Below are positions 1-10,800 of a stretch of 64,000 nt of DNA, piece by piece. The position numbers and the translations under genes were made by a program. The stretch comes from Bilabrum cf. latius. Taxonomy: Eukaryota; Bigyra: Bicosoecida; Bigyra; Bicosoecida. Each line of letters starts with the position of its first letter. Position 1 is the first letter of the stretch. Below the pieces are notes generated by a model that searched no databases, was not told where the DNA came from, and saw only the letters and a program-made list of their open reading frames with translations. The stretch spans positions 496,001 through 560,000 of the forward strand of contig OZ237763.1 in assembly GCA_965178125.1 (NCBI GenBank), given 5' to 3'.

Positions 1-2
1 GC

Positions 3-752
3 TAGGGTCTGTTGGTTGTCACCCTTCTGGTCGCGCTGGCAGGCGTGGCTGACGCTGACAGTGGTTTGGTGCAGGTGCTGGGTGGCTTCACAACCACGGC
101 ACACGTCGCTGTGGTTCTATTTGGTCTGTATGAGGTGGCGCTCATCGGCAGCATGGAGTTGGGGCTTTCAAACTCCTTGAGAACCTGCTAGGTTTTGAGC
201 GTGTGCAGCTCGTGCTACAAATGTTCTCTGTGCGGCGATGTTCCCGACGAATGCAAGAATCAAGAGGCAAGACAGTCTGATGAAACGTAGCGTGTGCCTG
301 GTCATCGAAACGGTCTTGGTGGTCCGAGACGACGTGCGGGAAACAGAGGGGGTGATGCTGGTGAAAGCGACTAGATTCAGTCAATGACTTCTAATCCTGT
401 GGCTGGTGGAAGGTACAGAAATCCGCTGAGATTGGGCGAAACGACAGTATCTCCTATAGTTGCGGTCTCATCAGGGCACGGACAGGATGCTCGCACTTCG
501 CGGGCTTCCGAACACAGTAGATCCGCTCGTGAGTGGGGTTCCGCTGGAGATATGGCCGCAAGCCAGACGGGTGAAACCGTGAACTCACTCTCCGCTTCTA
601 TTGGTCCACTCGACCCGCCCACTGCGTTAGGGAGCCGTGCAGATCGCGTCAGACTTGTAAACAGTGCTCGTGTGGGGTCACTGGCGCCAGACTCAAAGGG
701 CGTGAACCCAATGATCCGCGCTCTGGGCAAGTCCGCAGACCGTGAGTGTTGA
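3..752 (+). CDS. C-terminal part of an unidentified membrane protein (5' end outside window)
   Basis: One reading frame stays open from base 3 to a TGA at 750-752 if TAG is sense. In-frame TAGs lie at 3, 189, 288 and 372. The first 55 or so codons encode a hydrophobic stretch (LLVVTLLVALAGVA, then AHVAVVLFGLYEVALIG) that looks like one or two transmembrane helices. A Cys-containing patch follows (VCSSCYKCSLCGD), then a hydrophilic Ser/Arg-rich tail ending in SADREC. I recognise no family. The stop is followed at 1851 by the next gene on the same strand. The alternative is that the frame is open by chance; GC-rich DNA keeps frames open, and several antisense ORFs overlap it. What favours a real gene is the hydrophobic-to-hydrophilic layout and the same TAG habit as its neighbours. 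Confidence 0.45.
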
Positions 753-1850
753 CTGCTGAGGCCCTCAAGTGGCCCCTGCCAGAGCCTGTGGAACTCTCTA
801 GGCACTGGGACTCCATGAGCTCTGCAGCGGCCTGGGTCCATCCGTGCGGACACATGTGTATTTTTCAGATAAGTCAAATGTATAATTTTCACAGCCACCT
901 GAGTATATTTCAGCAGGCTAGATTGCCGCTCAAGTTTTTTTGTGACCTCGCAACTTCCTCGTCCGTATGTGTGATCCGATCCCTGATCCGGTTCACTCGT
1001 CACCCACACGTCACCCGATCCCTGATCCGCTCCGGCGGACACACCGGGCAGGGCATCCCAACTGTGTGGCACGCTCTCTTTTGACGACCCACGTGAGATT
1101 GCGTGCCCCGCGACTTATTCAGGACATCTGGCGCGAGCAACAGCCACCTGCCCAGAGTGGAGGCAGCGCTGGTGCAGCCAAGGATGCACAGCCTCACATG
1201 GCAAGCGGGGAGCAATCGGAGATATCCTACCAGCTCAACATGCACGCGCCACCAGCGGCCATGCCTCGGGAAGGCTACAAGGCGACACCTCCATCACTCG
1301 ACGCTCATGATACCGAGTCGACGGTGCGCGTGGTCCAAGTCGATGACAATGCCCTCAGTCCGCTCGTCATCCCTCGGGCAGAATGCGGCAACACACGCAC
1401 CAACCCACGCCGCCCGGCTGGACGCAGACAAGCTGGCCCAGTCGGGACGCGTGCACTTGCTGGCCCAGTCGAGACGCGTGGGCTTGCTGGCGGCAGCTGA
1501 AGTCTTTGCGTGCAGCGGCAAGGACCACAGGGTGGTGATCGATGAGTTCTTGACCCGGTTTCCCGATCGGGGCCGCAGGGATCTGCCTCATCCGCAGGGG
1601 CCGCAACCCCGCTCGGTTCGCACGGGCTGCCAGACCAGAACTTGCGCAGCAGCGCCCTCGCGGGCTCCTTGCCCACAAAGCATCATCCTCCGCACGTTGC
1701 TGCCGCCAGGTAGTCGTTCTTGCCGCAAACTCCACCCGTGGGCCAAAGCCCCACGATGCCAGTGGAGAAGGTTCGCTGTGCCGTACTAGGTCGTTGTGGT
1801 TCGTTCACTCTTACGGGACTCAAGCACGCCATTACGAGCCGAGTCTAGGC
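753..1850. other. Intergenic region without a supported gene; two short direct repeats
   Basis: Overlapping ORFs occur in several frames, but none resembles a known family or shows convincing splice structure. A 15-bp direct repeat (core GATCCCTGATCCG) lies at 976-990 and 1015-1029. A 27-bp imperfect tandem pair lies at 1433-1459 and 1460-1486, containing CTGGCCCAGTCG. The region probably holds the 3' flank of the first gene and the promoter or a 5' exon of the transporter gene, but I see no decisive signal. Confidence 0.4.
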
Positions 1851-4766
1851 ATGGATGAACCCCTCGCCCTACAGGACCATAGTACTTCCATGGAGGCTCG
1901 CAAGCGCGTCGCGCTAGCAACGGCTCACAGGCTACGCTCCATGGAGAACGAGCTTGATCGCATGCAACGCAGGATTCGGACGCCTCAGCAGCTCCTGCTG
2001 GACGAGAAGAAAGGCGGCCACGGACTGTTTCGTTTCTACTTGGAGCAGAACATTATATCTAAGCGCGTGGTTGCTCGAGAGCGGCCGCGGCTGGACGAGA
2101 TGAAGCGGCGGTTTGCATCGGTCCTCGAGTTTGCCGCACACGAGCATGCCCGCAACGCGCAGACGAGCGATTTGAACGGAGCAGCCGCGCTGCCAGACCA
2201 CGTGGCAGTTCGCGTGGACCGGAACGATGGGGATAGTACCGCGGCGGACGGTACGTCAGGCGGCCGCGCCATTGATGACAATCTGCTGGCAGGTGCTTGC
2301 GGCCCCGCCGAGCCGACACACCGAGAGGGCCAGACAGACCGCACGCCCGGATCACCGGGAGCCGTGTCGCGGCAGGCCTCCGAACTCGACGCGGGCGACG
2401 AAATCATGAGCATCGCCAGCGTGCGAGCAGTGACGATGCCCACGCCGGCCGACCTGTCCGCTGTCCCCGTCCGATCCCACCGGTCCGCCTCTGTCCCTGG
2501 CGGCGCGATCGTCGACCGGTCGGTCCAGGGTGTGGCAGGTGCGACAACGGCCGCGGGCGTGAGTCGAATGGACACGGTGGGCGAGCACGAGTCCGAGCGC
2601 GAGGACAGCCGGGCGCAGCCCTCTCCTCGAGCCTACCAGGGAACAGCACCCCAGGGAACAGCCTCCCAGGGAACAGCAGCGGCCGTTGTGGCCCTACCAC
2701 AGCCCGTTGACACCACGGGCGCACTCTCCCGGTCCAAGTCGGAGGCGGTCCCGCGCACCTCCAGCGCCGCCCTGGCTGCCTCGGTTGGGGTGAGCGCCTT
2801 GGGCACGCAAGGGCAAGGGCAGGGGCAGGGGCAGGGGCAGGGGGATGACACGGCCCGCTTAGGTTCCGCAGCCGCGGGCGCGGCGCCTCCGAGACGGGGC
2901 AGCGCCACCGCCGTGCTGGACGCGCCAGGGAACACGTGGACCAGGCAGGCCTCCACCGGTGCGATCGCCGCCGCCGCCGGTGGGGGGGCTGCTGCGGACG
3001 CCGATAGCGTGTGGGAGCGGTCTGTGAGGGCGGGTATGCGGAGGAGGAGGCAGCGGCAGCACGGCGGAACCACGGGCACCGGCGCCGCGCCGCCGCACCA
3101 GGGAACTGGCGCGGTGGCCGCCGTCACGGTGCCGACCGTTGTCAAACCCAAGCGGGACGCAGATGCGGGCAGCCGCCGATCCGGCAGCGGCAGCGGCAGG
3201 AGCAGGAAGGGTAGCGTGACCCACGAATCAGATGGCACCCCCCGAGAGAATGGAGAGCCCCGATCGGATTCGGACCAGGACGCCCTGCTGCTGGTGTCAG
3301 AGTTTGGCGCCCCCCTGCCCGTGGAGCACCTGAGCAGGGCTACGGGGGCGGAGGACGACGCTGACACGGAGGACGACGTGGTGGCCCGGCTGGTGCTCTT
3401 CTCGTTTCTGGGGAACACGGCGGGCTTCGTGCTGAAGCTGGCGGTGGCGTTCATCAGCTTCTCTCTCGCCATCGTGGGCAGCACGATCGACTCGTTCCTC
3501 GACATCATGGGCGGGCTGATCATATACATGTCCAGCCACGAGGCCAGGAAGATCCGCCCGCACAGCTTTCCCGTGGGCAGGGCGCGGGTGGAGCCGGTGG
3601 CCATCATCGTGCTGAGCGTGATCATGTCCATGGCCGCCCTGCTGCTGGTCCGCGAGGCTGTGGGCGTGCTGGCGGCCAGCACGGGGGAGGACCCCCCCGA
3701 GGCCGAGGTGGATCCCTGGGGCCTGGGCGTGCTCGGCCTGAACATCATCTACAAGGTGCTGATGGCGTGGTCCTGCGCGGCATACGCGGACGTGTCGCCC
3801 TCCATGAGTGCCCTGGCGCAGGACCACGTCAACGACTCACTCACCACCGCCTTCGCGCTCGTGGCCGTCGGTGTGACGAGTGCGGACGACCGCCTGTGGG
3901 TGGTCGACCCCATCTTTGCCATCCTGCTGGGCTGCTACATCGTGTACACTTGGTTTAACGAGGGCAAGGAGCAGGCGAGGAAACTCGTCGGCGAATCGGC
4001 CGAGCCCACGCTGCTGGCGGAGCTGCACCGCGTGGCGTATTTCCACGACCCCAGGTGCGAGCAGGTCGAATCCATCACGGCGTACCACGTTGGCACGAGG
4101 ATCATCGTGGAGATCGACCTCGTGCTGGACGAGGGCACCCCCCTCCACGAGGCGCACGACGTGGGGGAGGCGCTTTAGGTCAGGCTGGAGTCCTTCGCAG
4201 AGGTGGAGAGGGCGTACGTGCACCTGGACTACCACGCGGGGCATCCCCATAGCAGCATCGGCGAGGTGGGGGTCGGTGCGATCGGGGGAGCGGCGGAGGG
4301 GGATGCCGGCAGCGCGGCGGCGGGGTCTGGGTCTGGGTCTGGCAGGATTGGCAGCATCGGGGTGCTGAGGGGGAGAATCACGGGGCTTGGTGGGGGGGGC
4401 GGCTGCGAGGGCGAGGGCGGGTCGTCGGGGGAAGTGCTTGCTGGCGACATCGGGGGAACTAGCGGGAGCGGGAGCGGACTGGCTGGGGGTCTGGGGGCTC
4501 CCGGGACGGGGAGTCGGGAGGGTCTCGGCCTGGCCGCCGCCGGCGCGCTCGTGGCCTGCATGCTGCGTGCCGAGCACCGCGTCAAGGAGCCCGAGACTGG
4601 CCGGGGCCTGCTAGGAGACGACGGGGCCACCGTGGTGGAGGAGGAGGTGAGGAGAGCAGCGGCAGCTGCGGACGCGGCACAGGGGCAGCAGCAGGAGCTG
4701 CAGGAGCGGGAGCAGGAGCAGGAGCAGGCAGGCGGTGCTGCGGCTGTCATCGGCGGCGAGTCTTGA
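1851..4766 (+). CDS. Cation diffusion facilitator (Mn-type CDF metal transporter) with long disordered extensions
   Basis: This encodes about 971 residues read with TAG = Gln. The CDF membrane core spans roughly residues 511-720 (start VARLVLFSFLGNTAGF). TM2 carries D547-SFL-D551 and TM5 carries D658-HVN-D662. The DxxxD pair in both helices is the signature of the manganese group of CDFs, which export metal from cytosol to an organelle or outside by proton antiport. A ZT-dimer-type cytoplasmic domain follows (HDVGEAL, then VERAYVHLDYH). It is cut by a TAG at 4176-4178 (residue 776), exactly where relatives read GE-L-Q, so Gln fits. The first ~510 residues are polar and low complexity, with a short coiled coil (MENELDRMQRR) and a GQ repeat. 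A Gly-rich tail of ~170 residues ends in TGA. Start: first in-frame ATG; TTG at 1794 or an upstream exon is possible. Metal specificity is inferred from motif only. Confidence 0.85.
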
Positions 4767-5431
4767 TGACGGCGCATTACCAAGTTGCGAGAGGTAAGCG
4801 GGGGTTTGCTCGCGTTTCAAGTGTGCCGCTCCGCGGGGCGAGCCCTGCTCGGCGAAATGCTAGCCGTGGAGCGTCGGGCGAGCGCGCGCCGCTGCAGTCA
4901 CCTGGCAGCGGAGACGGCGGCTTGCCGAGTGCGGGGTGGCGGGCTTGCGCATGGTAGTGCTGCTGCAGATACAAGTAGTTGGAGAGCTTGGCGGGCGCCG
5001 TTGGCGTGGATGCAAGCGAGCGACGCGACGTGGACGGTCGGTCGCCATCGAACACCTCGCTGCTGTGATGTGCTGCCGGGGAATGAATCAGACATAGATA
5101 CCTAATAGGCATAGCATTCTGGCGAACACAGCACTTCTTTATCTCGGCCAACTGGGCTGCCTGCCAGCCGCCGCCAGCAAACTTGGCAGCTTCTCGACGT
5201 CCAACTTTCAACCCAAAAGCATGCATAGTTTCGCACGAACAGCAAAGTACAAAACACTTGAGTAAATTGCTATTCGAAATCGTAGCGGCAATGGGTACAA
5301 ACTTAACGGACCTACTGCGGTCGAAACTCTCCTGCAGCCGAATTTAACCATCAGAACGGGCAAATAGCAATAAGATGTCTCACTATGATACCATACTTTT
5401 TGTATTCCCATATCCTTGGCCTCCGACATGA
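4767..5431. other. Intergenic, no gene seen
   Basis: This is the 3' flank of the transporter gene and 5' flank of the tRNA gene. ORFs here are short and have no family features. Base composition becomes less GC-rich from about 5050 to 5430. No repeat or RNA gene is apparent before the tRNA. Confidence 0.5.
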
Positions 5432-5503
5432 GGGCCGTTGGTCTAGTGGTATGATTCTCCTTTAGGGTAGGAGAAGTCCCGGGTTCAATTCCCGGATGGC
5501 CCC
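5432..5503 (+). tRNA. tRNA-Pro (anticodon AGG)
   Basis: This 72-nt sequence folds as a standard cloverleaf. The acceptor stem pairs GGGCCGT (5432-5438) with ATGGCCC (5496-5502), with one G-T pair and discriminator C5503. The D arm is GTC/GAT around TAGTGGTAT. The anticodon stem CTCCT/AGGAG encloses the loop TTAGGGT, giving anticodon AGG. The T arm CCCGG/CCGGG has the canonical GTTCAAT loop, which also supplies the internal B box. CCA is not encoded, as expected for a eukaryotic nuclear gene, and no intron is seen. Its last 19 nt recur in every unit of the adjacent tandem array. It is not the suppressor tRNA that the genetic code here demands. Confidence 0.95.
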
Positions 5504-7672
5504 TTGGTTTCTTTTTTCGCCTTTCGTTCTGTCGACCCCTCGGACCCACCGGGCCGGCACCGCCACCCCGGCCCACCCCCTCTCCCATGCAGCCCCCCTC
5601 GTCAATTCCCGGATGGCCCCTCTGGGAAAGTCCCACCTTTTTCCCTTCCTCGCTATGTCTCTTTCTTTTTTCGCCTTTCGTTCTGTCGACCCCTCGGACC
5701 CACCGGGCCGGCACCGCCACCCTGGACCACCTCCTCTCCCATGCTGCCCCCCTCGTCAATTCCCGGATGGCCCCTCTGGGAAAGTCCCACCTTTTTCCCC
5801 TCCTCGCCATGTCTCTTTCTTTTTTTGCCTTTCGTTCTGTCGACCCCTCGGACCCACCGGGCCGGCACCGCCACCCTGGCCCACCTCCTCTCCCATGCAG
5901 CCCCCCTCGTCAATTCCCGGATGGCCCCTCTGGGAAAGTCCCACCTTTTTCCCTTCCTCGCCATGTCTCTTTCTTTTTTTGCCTTTCGTTCTGTCGACCC
6001 CTCGGACCCACCGTGACGGCACCGCCACCCTGGCCCACCTCCTCTCCCATGCTGCCCCCCTCGTCAATTCCCGGATGGCCCCTCTGGGAAAGTCCCACCT
6101 TTTTCCCTTCCTCGCCATGTCTCTTTCTTTTTTTGCCTTTCGTTCTGTCGACCCCTCGGACCCACCGGGCCGGCACCACCACCCCGGCCCACCTCCTCTC
6201 CCATGCTGCCCCCCTCGTCAATTCCCGGATGGCCCCTCTGGGAAAGTCCCACCTTTTTCCCTTCCTCGCCATGTCTCTTTCTTTTTTCGCCTTTCGTTCT
6301 GTCGACCCCTCGGACCCACCGGGCCGGCACCGCCACCCTGGCCCACCTCCTCTCCCATGCAGCCCCCCTCGTCAATTCCCGGATGGCCCCTCTGGGAAAG
6401 TCCCACCTTTTTCCCTTCCTCGCCATGTCTCTTTCTTTTTTTGCCTTTCGTTCTGTCGACCCCTCGGACCCACCGGGCCGGCACCACCACCCCGGCCCAC
6501 CTCCTCTCCCATGCTGCCCCCCTCGTCAATTCCCGGATGGCCCCTCTGGGAAAGTCCCACCTTTTTCCCCTCCTCGCCATGTCTCTTTCTTTTTTCGCCT
6601 TTCGTTCTGTCGACCCCTCGGACCCACCGGGACGGCACCGCCACCCTGGACCACCTCCTCTCCCATGCTGCCCCCCTCGTCAATTCCCGGATGGCCCCTC
6701 TGGGAAAGTCCCACCTTTTTCCCTTCCTCGCCATGTCTCTTTCTTTTTTCGCCTTTCGTTCTGTCGACCCCTCGGACCCACCGGGACGGCACCGCCACCC
6801 TGGCCCACCCCCTCTCCCATGCTGCCCCCCTCGTCAATTCCCGGATGGCCCCTCTGGGAAAGGCCCACCTTTTTCCCCTCCTCGCCATGTCTCTTTCTTT
6901 TTTCGCCTTTCGTTCTGTCGACCCCTCGGACCCACCGGGCCGGCACCGCCACCCTGGCCCACCTCCTCTCCCATGCAGCCCCCCTCGTCAATTCCCGGAT
7001 GGCCCCTCTGGGAAAGTCCCACCTTTTTCCCTTCCTCGCCATGTCTCTTTCTTTTTTCGCCTTTCGTTCTGTCGACCCCTCGGACCCACCGGGACGGCAC
7101 CGCCACCCTGGCCCACCTCCTCTCCCATGCTGCCCCCCTCGTCAATTCCCGGATGGCCCCTCTGGGAAAGTCCCACCTTTTTCCCCTCCTCGCCATGTCT
7201 CTTTCTTTTTTCGCCTTTCGTTCTGTCGACCCCTCGGACCCACCGGGACGGCACCGCCACCCTGGCCCACCTCCTCTCCCATGCTGCCCCCCTCGTCAAT
7301 TCCCGGATGGCCCCTCTGGGAAAGGCCCACCTTTTTCCCCTCCTCGCCATGTCTCTTTCTTTTTTCGCCTTTCGTTCTGTCGACCCCTCGGACCCACCGG
7401 GCCGGCACCGCCACCCCGGCCCACCTCCTCTCCCATGCAGCCCCCCTCGTCAATTCCCGGATGGCCCCTCTGGGAAAGTCCCACCTTTTTCCCCTCCTCG
7501 CCATCTCTCTGTCTTTTTTTCTTTTTTCGCCTTTCGTTCTGTCGACCCCTCGGACCCACCGGGACGGCACCGCCACCCTGGCCCACCTCCTCTCCCATGC
7601 AGCACCCCACGGCCCCCCCCCCATGCCTCTCGTCAATTCCCGGATGGCCCCTCTGGGAAAGTGCCACATGCG
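5504..7672 (+). repeat. 154-bp minisatellite containing the 3' end of tRNA-Pro
   Basis: The tRNA 3' end (TCAATTCCCGGATGGCCCC, 5485-5503) reappears at a strict 154-bp period: 5601, 5755, 5909, 6063, 6217, 6371, 6525, 6679, 6833, 6987, 7141, 7295 and 7449 (first base of GTCAATTCCC), then once more near 7632 in a degenerate, longer last unit. Each unit continues with TCTGGGAAAGTCCCACC, a pyrimidine-rich tract, CTGTCGACCCCTCGG and a CCACC-rich stretch. Units differ by scattered substitutions (GCCGGC/GACGGC, CTTCC/CTCC, CATGCAGC/CATGCTGC) in mosaic order, typical of unequal exchange. The first unit lacks about 36 bp after the tRNA. Long ORFs in several frames are a by-product of a period that is not a multiple of 3 and a stop-poor unit. 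Confidence 0.95.
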
Positions 7673-7863
7673 CATGTTAAATAGCATCGGGAATGGGATA
7701 TGGGTGTCAATACGCAAGGTTCATTCTGTACATCCGGATTGGTAGCCGCGCCACGGCACTGCGGCACTGCTCCAACCCACTTCAATGCTCCCAGATTCTG
7801 TGTGCATTGCTCAGGTGCAAGCGAAATCATCTGAGCAGTATCTCACCGAATACTATCATTGAC

Positions 7864-10800
7864 ATGGTATACTTGTATTAGGCTGTATGCGTTGCTAGTG
7901 TACTAATCGCAAATTGGTTTGCAGACGCCCAGTGTCCCCGAAACTCGGTGCAGATAGCACACACGGGCGGCGAGCTCAACACAAACACATCAAGCAATGC
8001 TAGTATCAGCAATGCGTGCATTTGTGGTTATGGATACTCTTGGTAGTTGTCGTCCGGTCAGACCGAATGTGTTGCGTGTAGTCCTGGATACATTTCAGAA
8101 CAGGCAAACGCAACTGAATGCACCGGATGCGAAGCAGGAATGTACTCTCATGGAGGTTCAATGGCATGCACGGGCTGTCCGGCCGGAACATTCTCGTATG
8201 ATTCGGCAACCAACTGCACGGACTGTCCTGCGGGCATGTTCTCGGGGGCCAACTCCAGCAGCTGCACACGATGTCCGGCGGGCACACGCTGGGACGCCGA
8301 CTCCAGCAGCTGCACGGGCTGTGCTCCAGGCAGGTTCTCGAACGGCACCACCGGCAGCTGCACGGACTGCCCTGCGGGCACGTTCTCAGGGGCCAACTCC
8401 AGCAGCTGCGCACGATGTCCGGCCGGGACCTTCTCGGATGCCTCGGCAATCAGCTGCGCGGACTGTCCTGCGGGCATGTTCTCGGGGGCCAACTCCAGCA
8501 GCTGCACACGATGTCCGGCGGGCACACGCTGGGACGCCGACTCCAGCAGCTGCACGGGCTGTGCTCCAGGCAGGTTCTCGAACGGCACCACCGGCAGCTG
8601 CACGGACTGCCCTGCGGGCACGTTCTCAGGGGCCAACTCCAGCAGCTGCGCACGATGTCCGGCCGGGACCTTCTCGGATGCCTCGGCAATCAGCTGCGCG
8701 GACTGTCCTGCGGGCATGTTCTCGGGGGCCAACTCCAGCAGCTGCACACGATGTCCGGCGGGCACACGCTGGGACGCCGACTCCAGCAGCTGCACGGGCT
8801 GTGCTCCAGGCAGGTTCTCGAACGGCACCACCGGCAGCTGCACGGACTGCCCTGCGGGCACGTTCTCAGGGGCCAACTCCAGCAGCTGCGCACGATGTCC
8901 GGCCGGGACCTTCTCGGATGCCTCGGCAATCAGCTGCGCGGACTGTCCTGCGGGCATGTTCTCGGGGGCCAACTCCAGCAGCTGCACACGATGTCCGGCG
9001 GGCACACGCTGGGACGCCGACTCCAGCAGCTGCACGGGCTGTGCTCCAGGCAGGTTCTCGAACGGCACCACCGGCAGCTGCACGGACTGTCCGGCGGGCA
9101 TGTTCTCGGGGGCCAACTCCAGCAGCTGCGCACGATGTCCGGCCGGGACCTTCTCGTATGCTTCGGCAATCAGCTGCGCGGACTGTCCTGCGGGCATGTT
9201 CTCGGGGGCCAACTCCAGCAGCTGCACACGATGTCCGGCGGGCACACGCTGGGACGCCGACTCCAGCAGCTGCACGGGCTGTGCTCCAGGCAGGTTCTCG
9301 AACGGCACCACCAGCAGCTGCACGGACTGTCCGGCGGGCACGTTCTCAGGGGCCAACTCCAGCAGCTGCGCACGATGCCCGGCGGGCACACGCTGGGACG
9401 CCGACTCCAACAGCTGCGCGGGCTGTGCGCCAGGCAGGTTCGCGAACGGCACCGCCAGCAGCTGCGCGGACTGTCCGGCGGGCACGTTCTCAGGGGCCAA
9501 CTCCAGCAGCTGCACGGGCTGTCCGGCCGGGACATTCTCGTATGCTTCGGCAATCAGCTGCGCGGACTGTCCGGCGGGCACGTTCTCAGGGGCCAACTCC
9601 AGCAGTTGCATACGATGTCCGGCCGGGACATTCTCGTATGCCTCGGCAATCAGCTGCGCGGACTGTCCGGCGGGCATGTTCTCGGGGGCCAACTCCAGCA
9701 GCTGCACACGATGCCCGGCGGGCACACGCTGGGACGCCGACTCCAACAGCTGCGCGGGCTGTGCGCCAGGCAGGTTCGCGAACGGCACCACCGGCAGCTG
9801 CACACGATGTCCCCCGGGCACGTTCTCAGGGGCCAACTCCAGCAGCTGCACACGATGCCCGGCGGGCACACGCTGGGACGCCGACTCCAACAGCTGCGCG
9901 GGCTGTGCGCCAGGCAGGTTCGCGAACGGCACCGCCAGCAGCTGCGCGGACTGTCCGGCGGGCATGTTCTCAGGGGCCAACTCCAGCAGCTGCACGGGCT
10001 GTCCGGCCGGGACATTCTCGTATGCTTCGGCAATCAGCTGCGCGGACTGTCCGGCGGGCACGTTCTCAGGGGCCAACTCCAGCAGTTGCATACGATGTCC
10101 GGCCGGGACATTCTCGTATGCTTCGGCAATCAGCTGCGCGGACTGTCCGGCGGGCACGTTGTCAGGGGCCAACTCCAGCAGCTGCACACGATGCCCGGCG
10201 GGCACACGCTGGGACGCCGACTCCAACAGCTGCGCGGGCTGTCCGGCCGGGTCAACGCCCAACCAAATGAAGTCTGGATGCGTGTCATGCTCTGCTGCGA
10301 CAGCTTCAGCTATGGGCACGCATCCATGCGTTGACGTCAATAGGCCAGACACTGTATGCGATAGTTTGATGCTCTGCTCAGGCCATGGGCGGTGCGACGT
10401 GGCGCAGTCTGCCAGTGGGGGTCTGCAGTGCACATGCGACGTAGGTCACGCTGGGGTGCGCTGTGACGCGTGCGCTGCTGGCTTCGCGCTCGACACCACC
10501 TCGAATCGATGCAGACTGTCGCCCTTGGGAACAGACGTAGGCGTTAAAGGCCCTTGCTATGTGTCTCGAGTTGTCCTACAGCTGCTCCTTGCTGTCGATT
10601 TCGATCAGGCCTACGTACCGGACCCAGGTGTCTTCGAGGCCTAGATCGCCGCTGATGTTGCCGGTGCTTTGGACATTGACGCGTCTCGGGTGCTGGTGCA
10701 TTCTGTGGGCCGCGGCAGCGTAGCAGCGCAGTTCAGCATCGTGCCGGCAGACACGGACACCGCCGCGGCCTACAACGACCTGGTGGACAGCCTTGGTGTG

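Noticed and set aside
967-1789. Overlapping plus ORFs of 177 and 228 codons upstream of the transporter
   Set aside because: No domain, two frames equally open, Arg/Pro/Ser-rich translations typical of out-of-frame GC-rich DNA, and no splice link to the transporter that I could make.
2633-3748. 371-codon antisense ORF over the transporter
   Set aside because: It lies opposite a clear membrane protein. Composition is the mirror of a GC-rich coding strand and it has no domain.
5485-7672. CRISPR array
   Set aside because: The unit is a contiguous 154-bp repeat without unique spacers, it is next to a eukaryotic tRNA gene, and no cas-like genes are present.
5496-7745. Very long ORFs (up to 749 codons plus; 120-190 codons minus) with a Pro/Leu/Ser-rich repeating product
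   Set aside because: They lie wholly in the 154-bp minisatellite. The period is 1 mod 3, so each frame cycles through the same stop-poor unit and is open by construction. No start context, domain or frame preference is seen.
8148-10433. 761-codon minus-strand ORF with repeats, and 757/687-codon plus ORFs in other frames
   Set aside because: These are shadows of the Cys-rich coding repeats. The real frame has paired Cys modules, a signal peptide and continues into DOMON/b561 domains.
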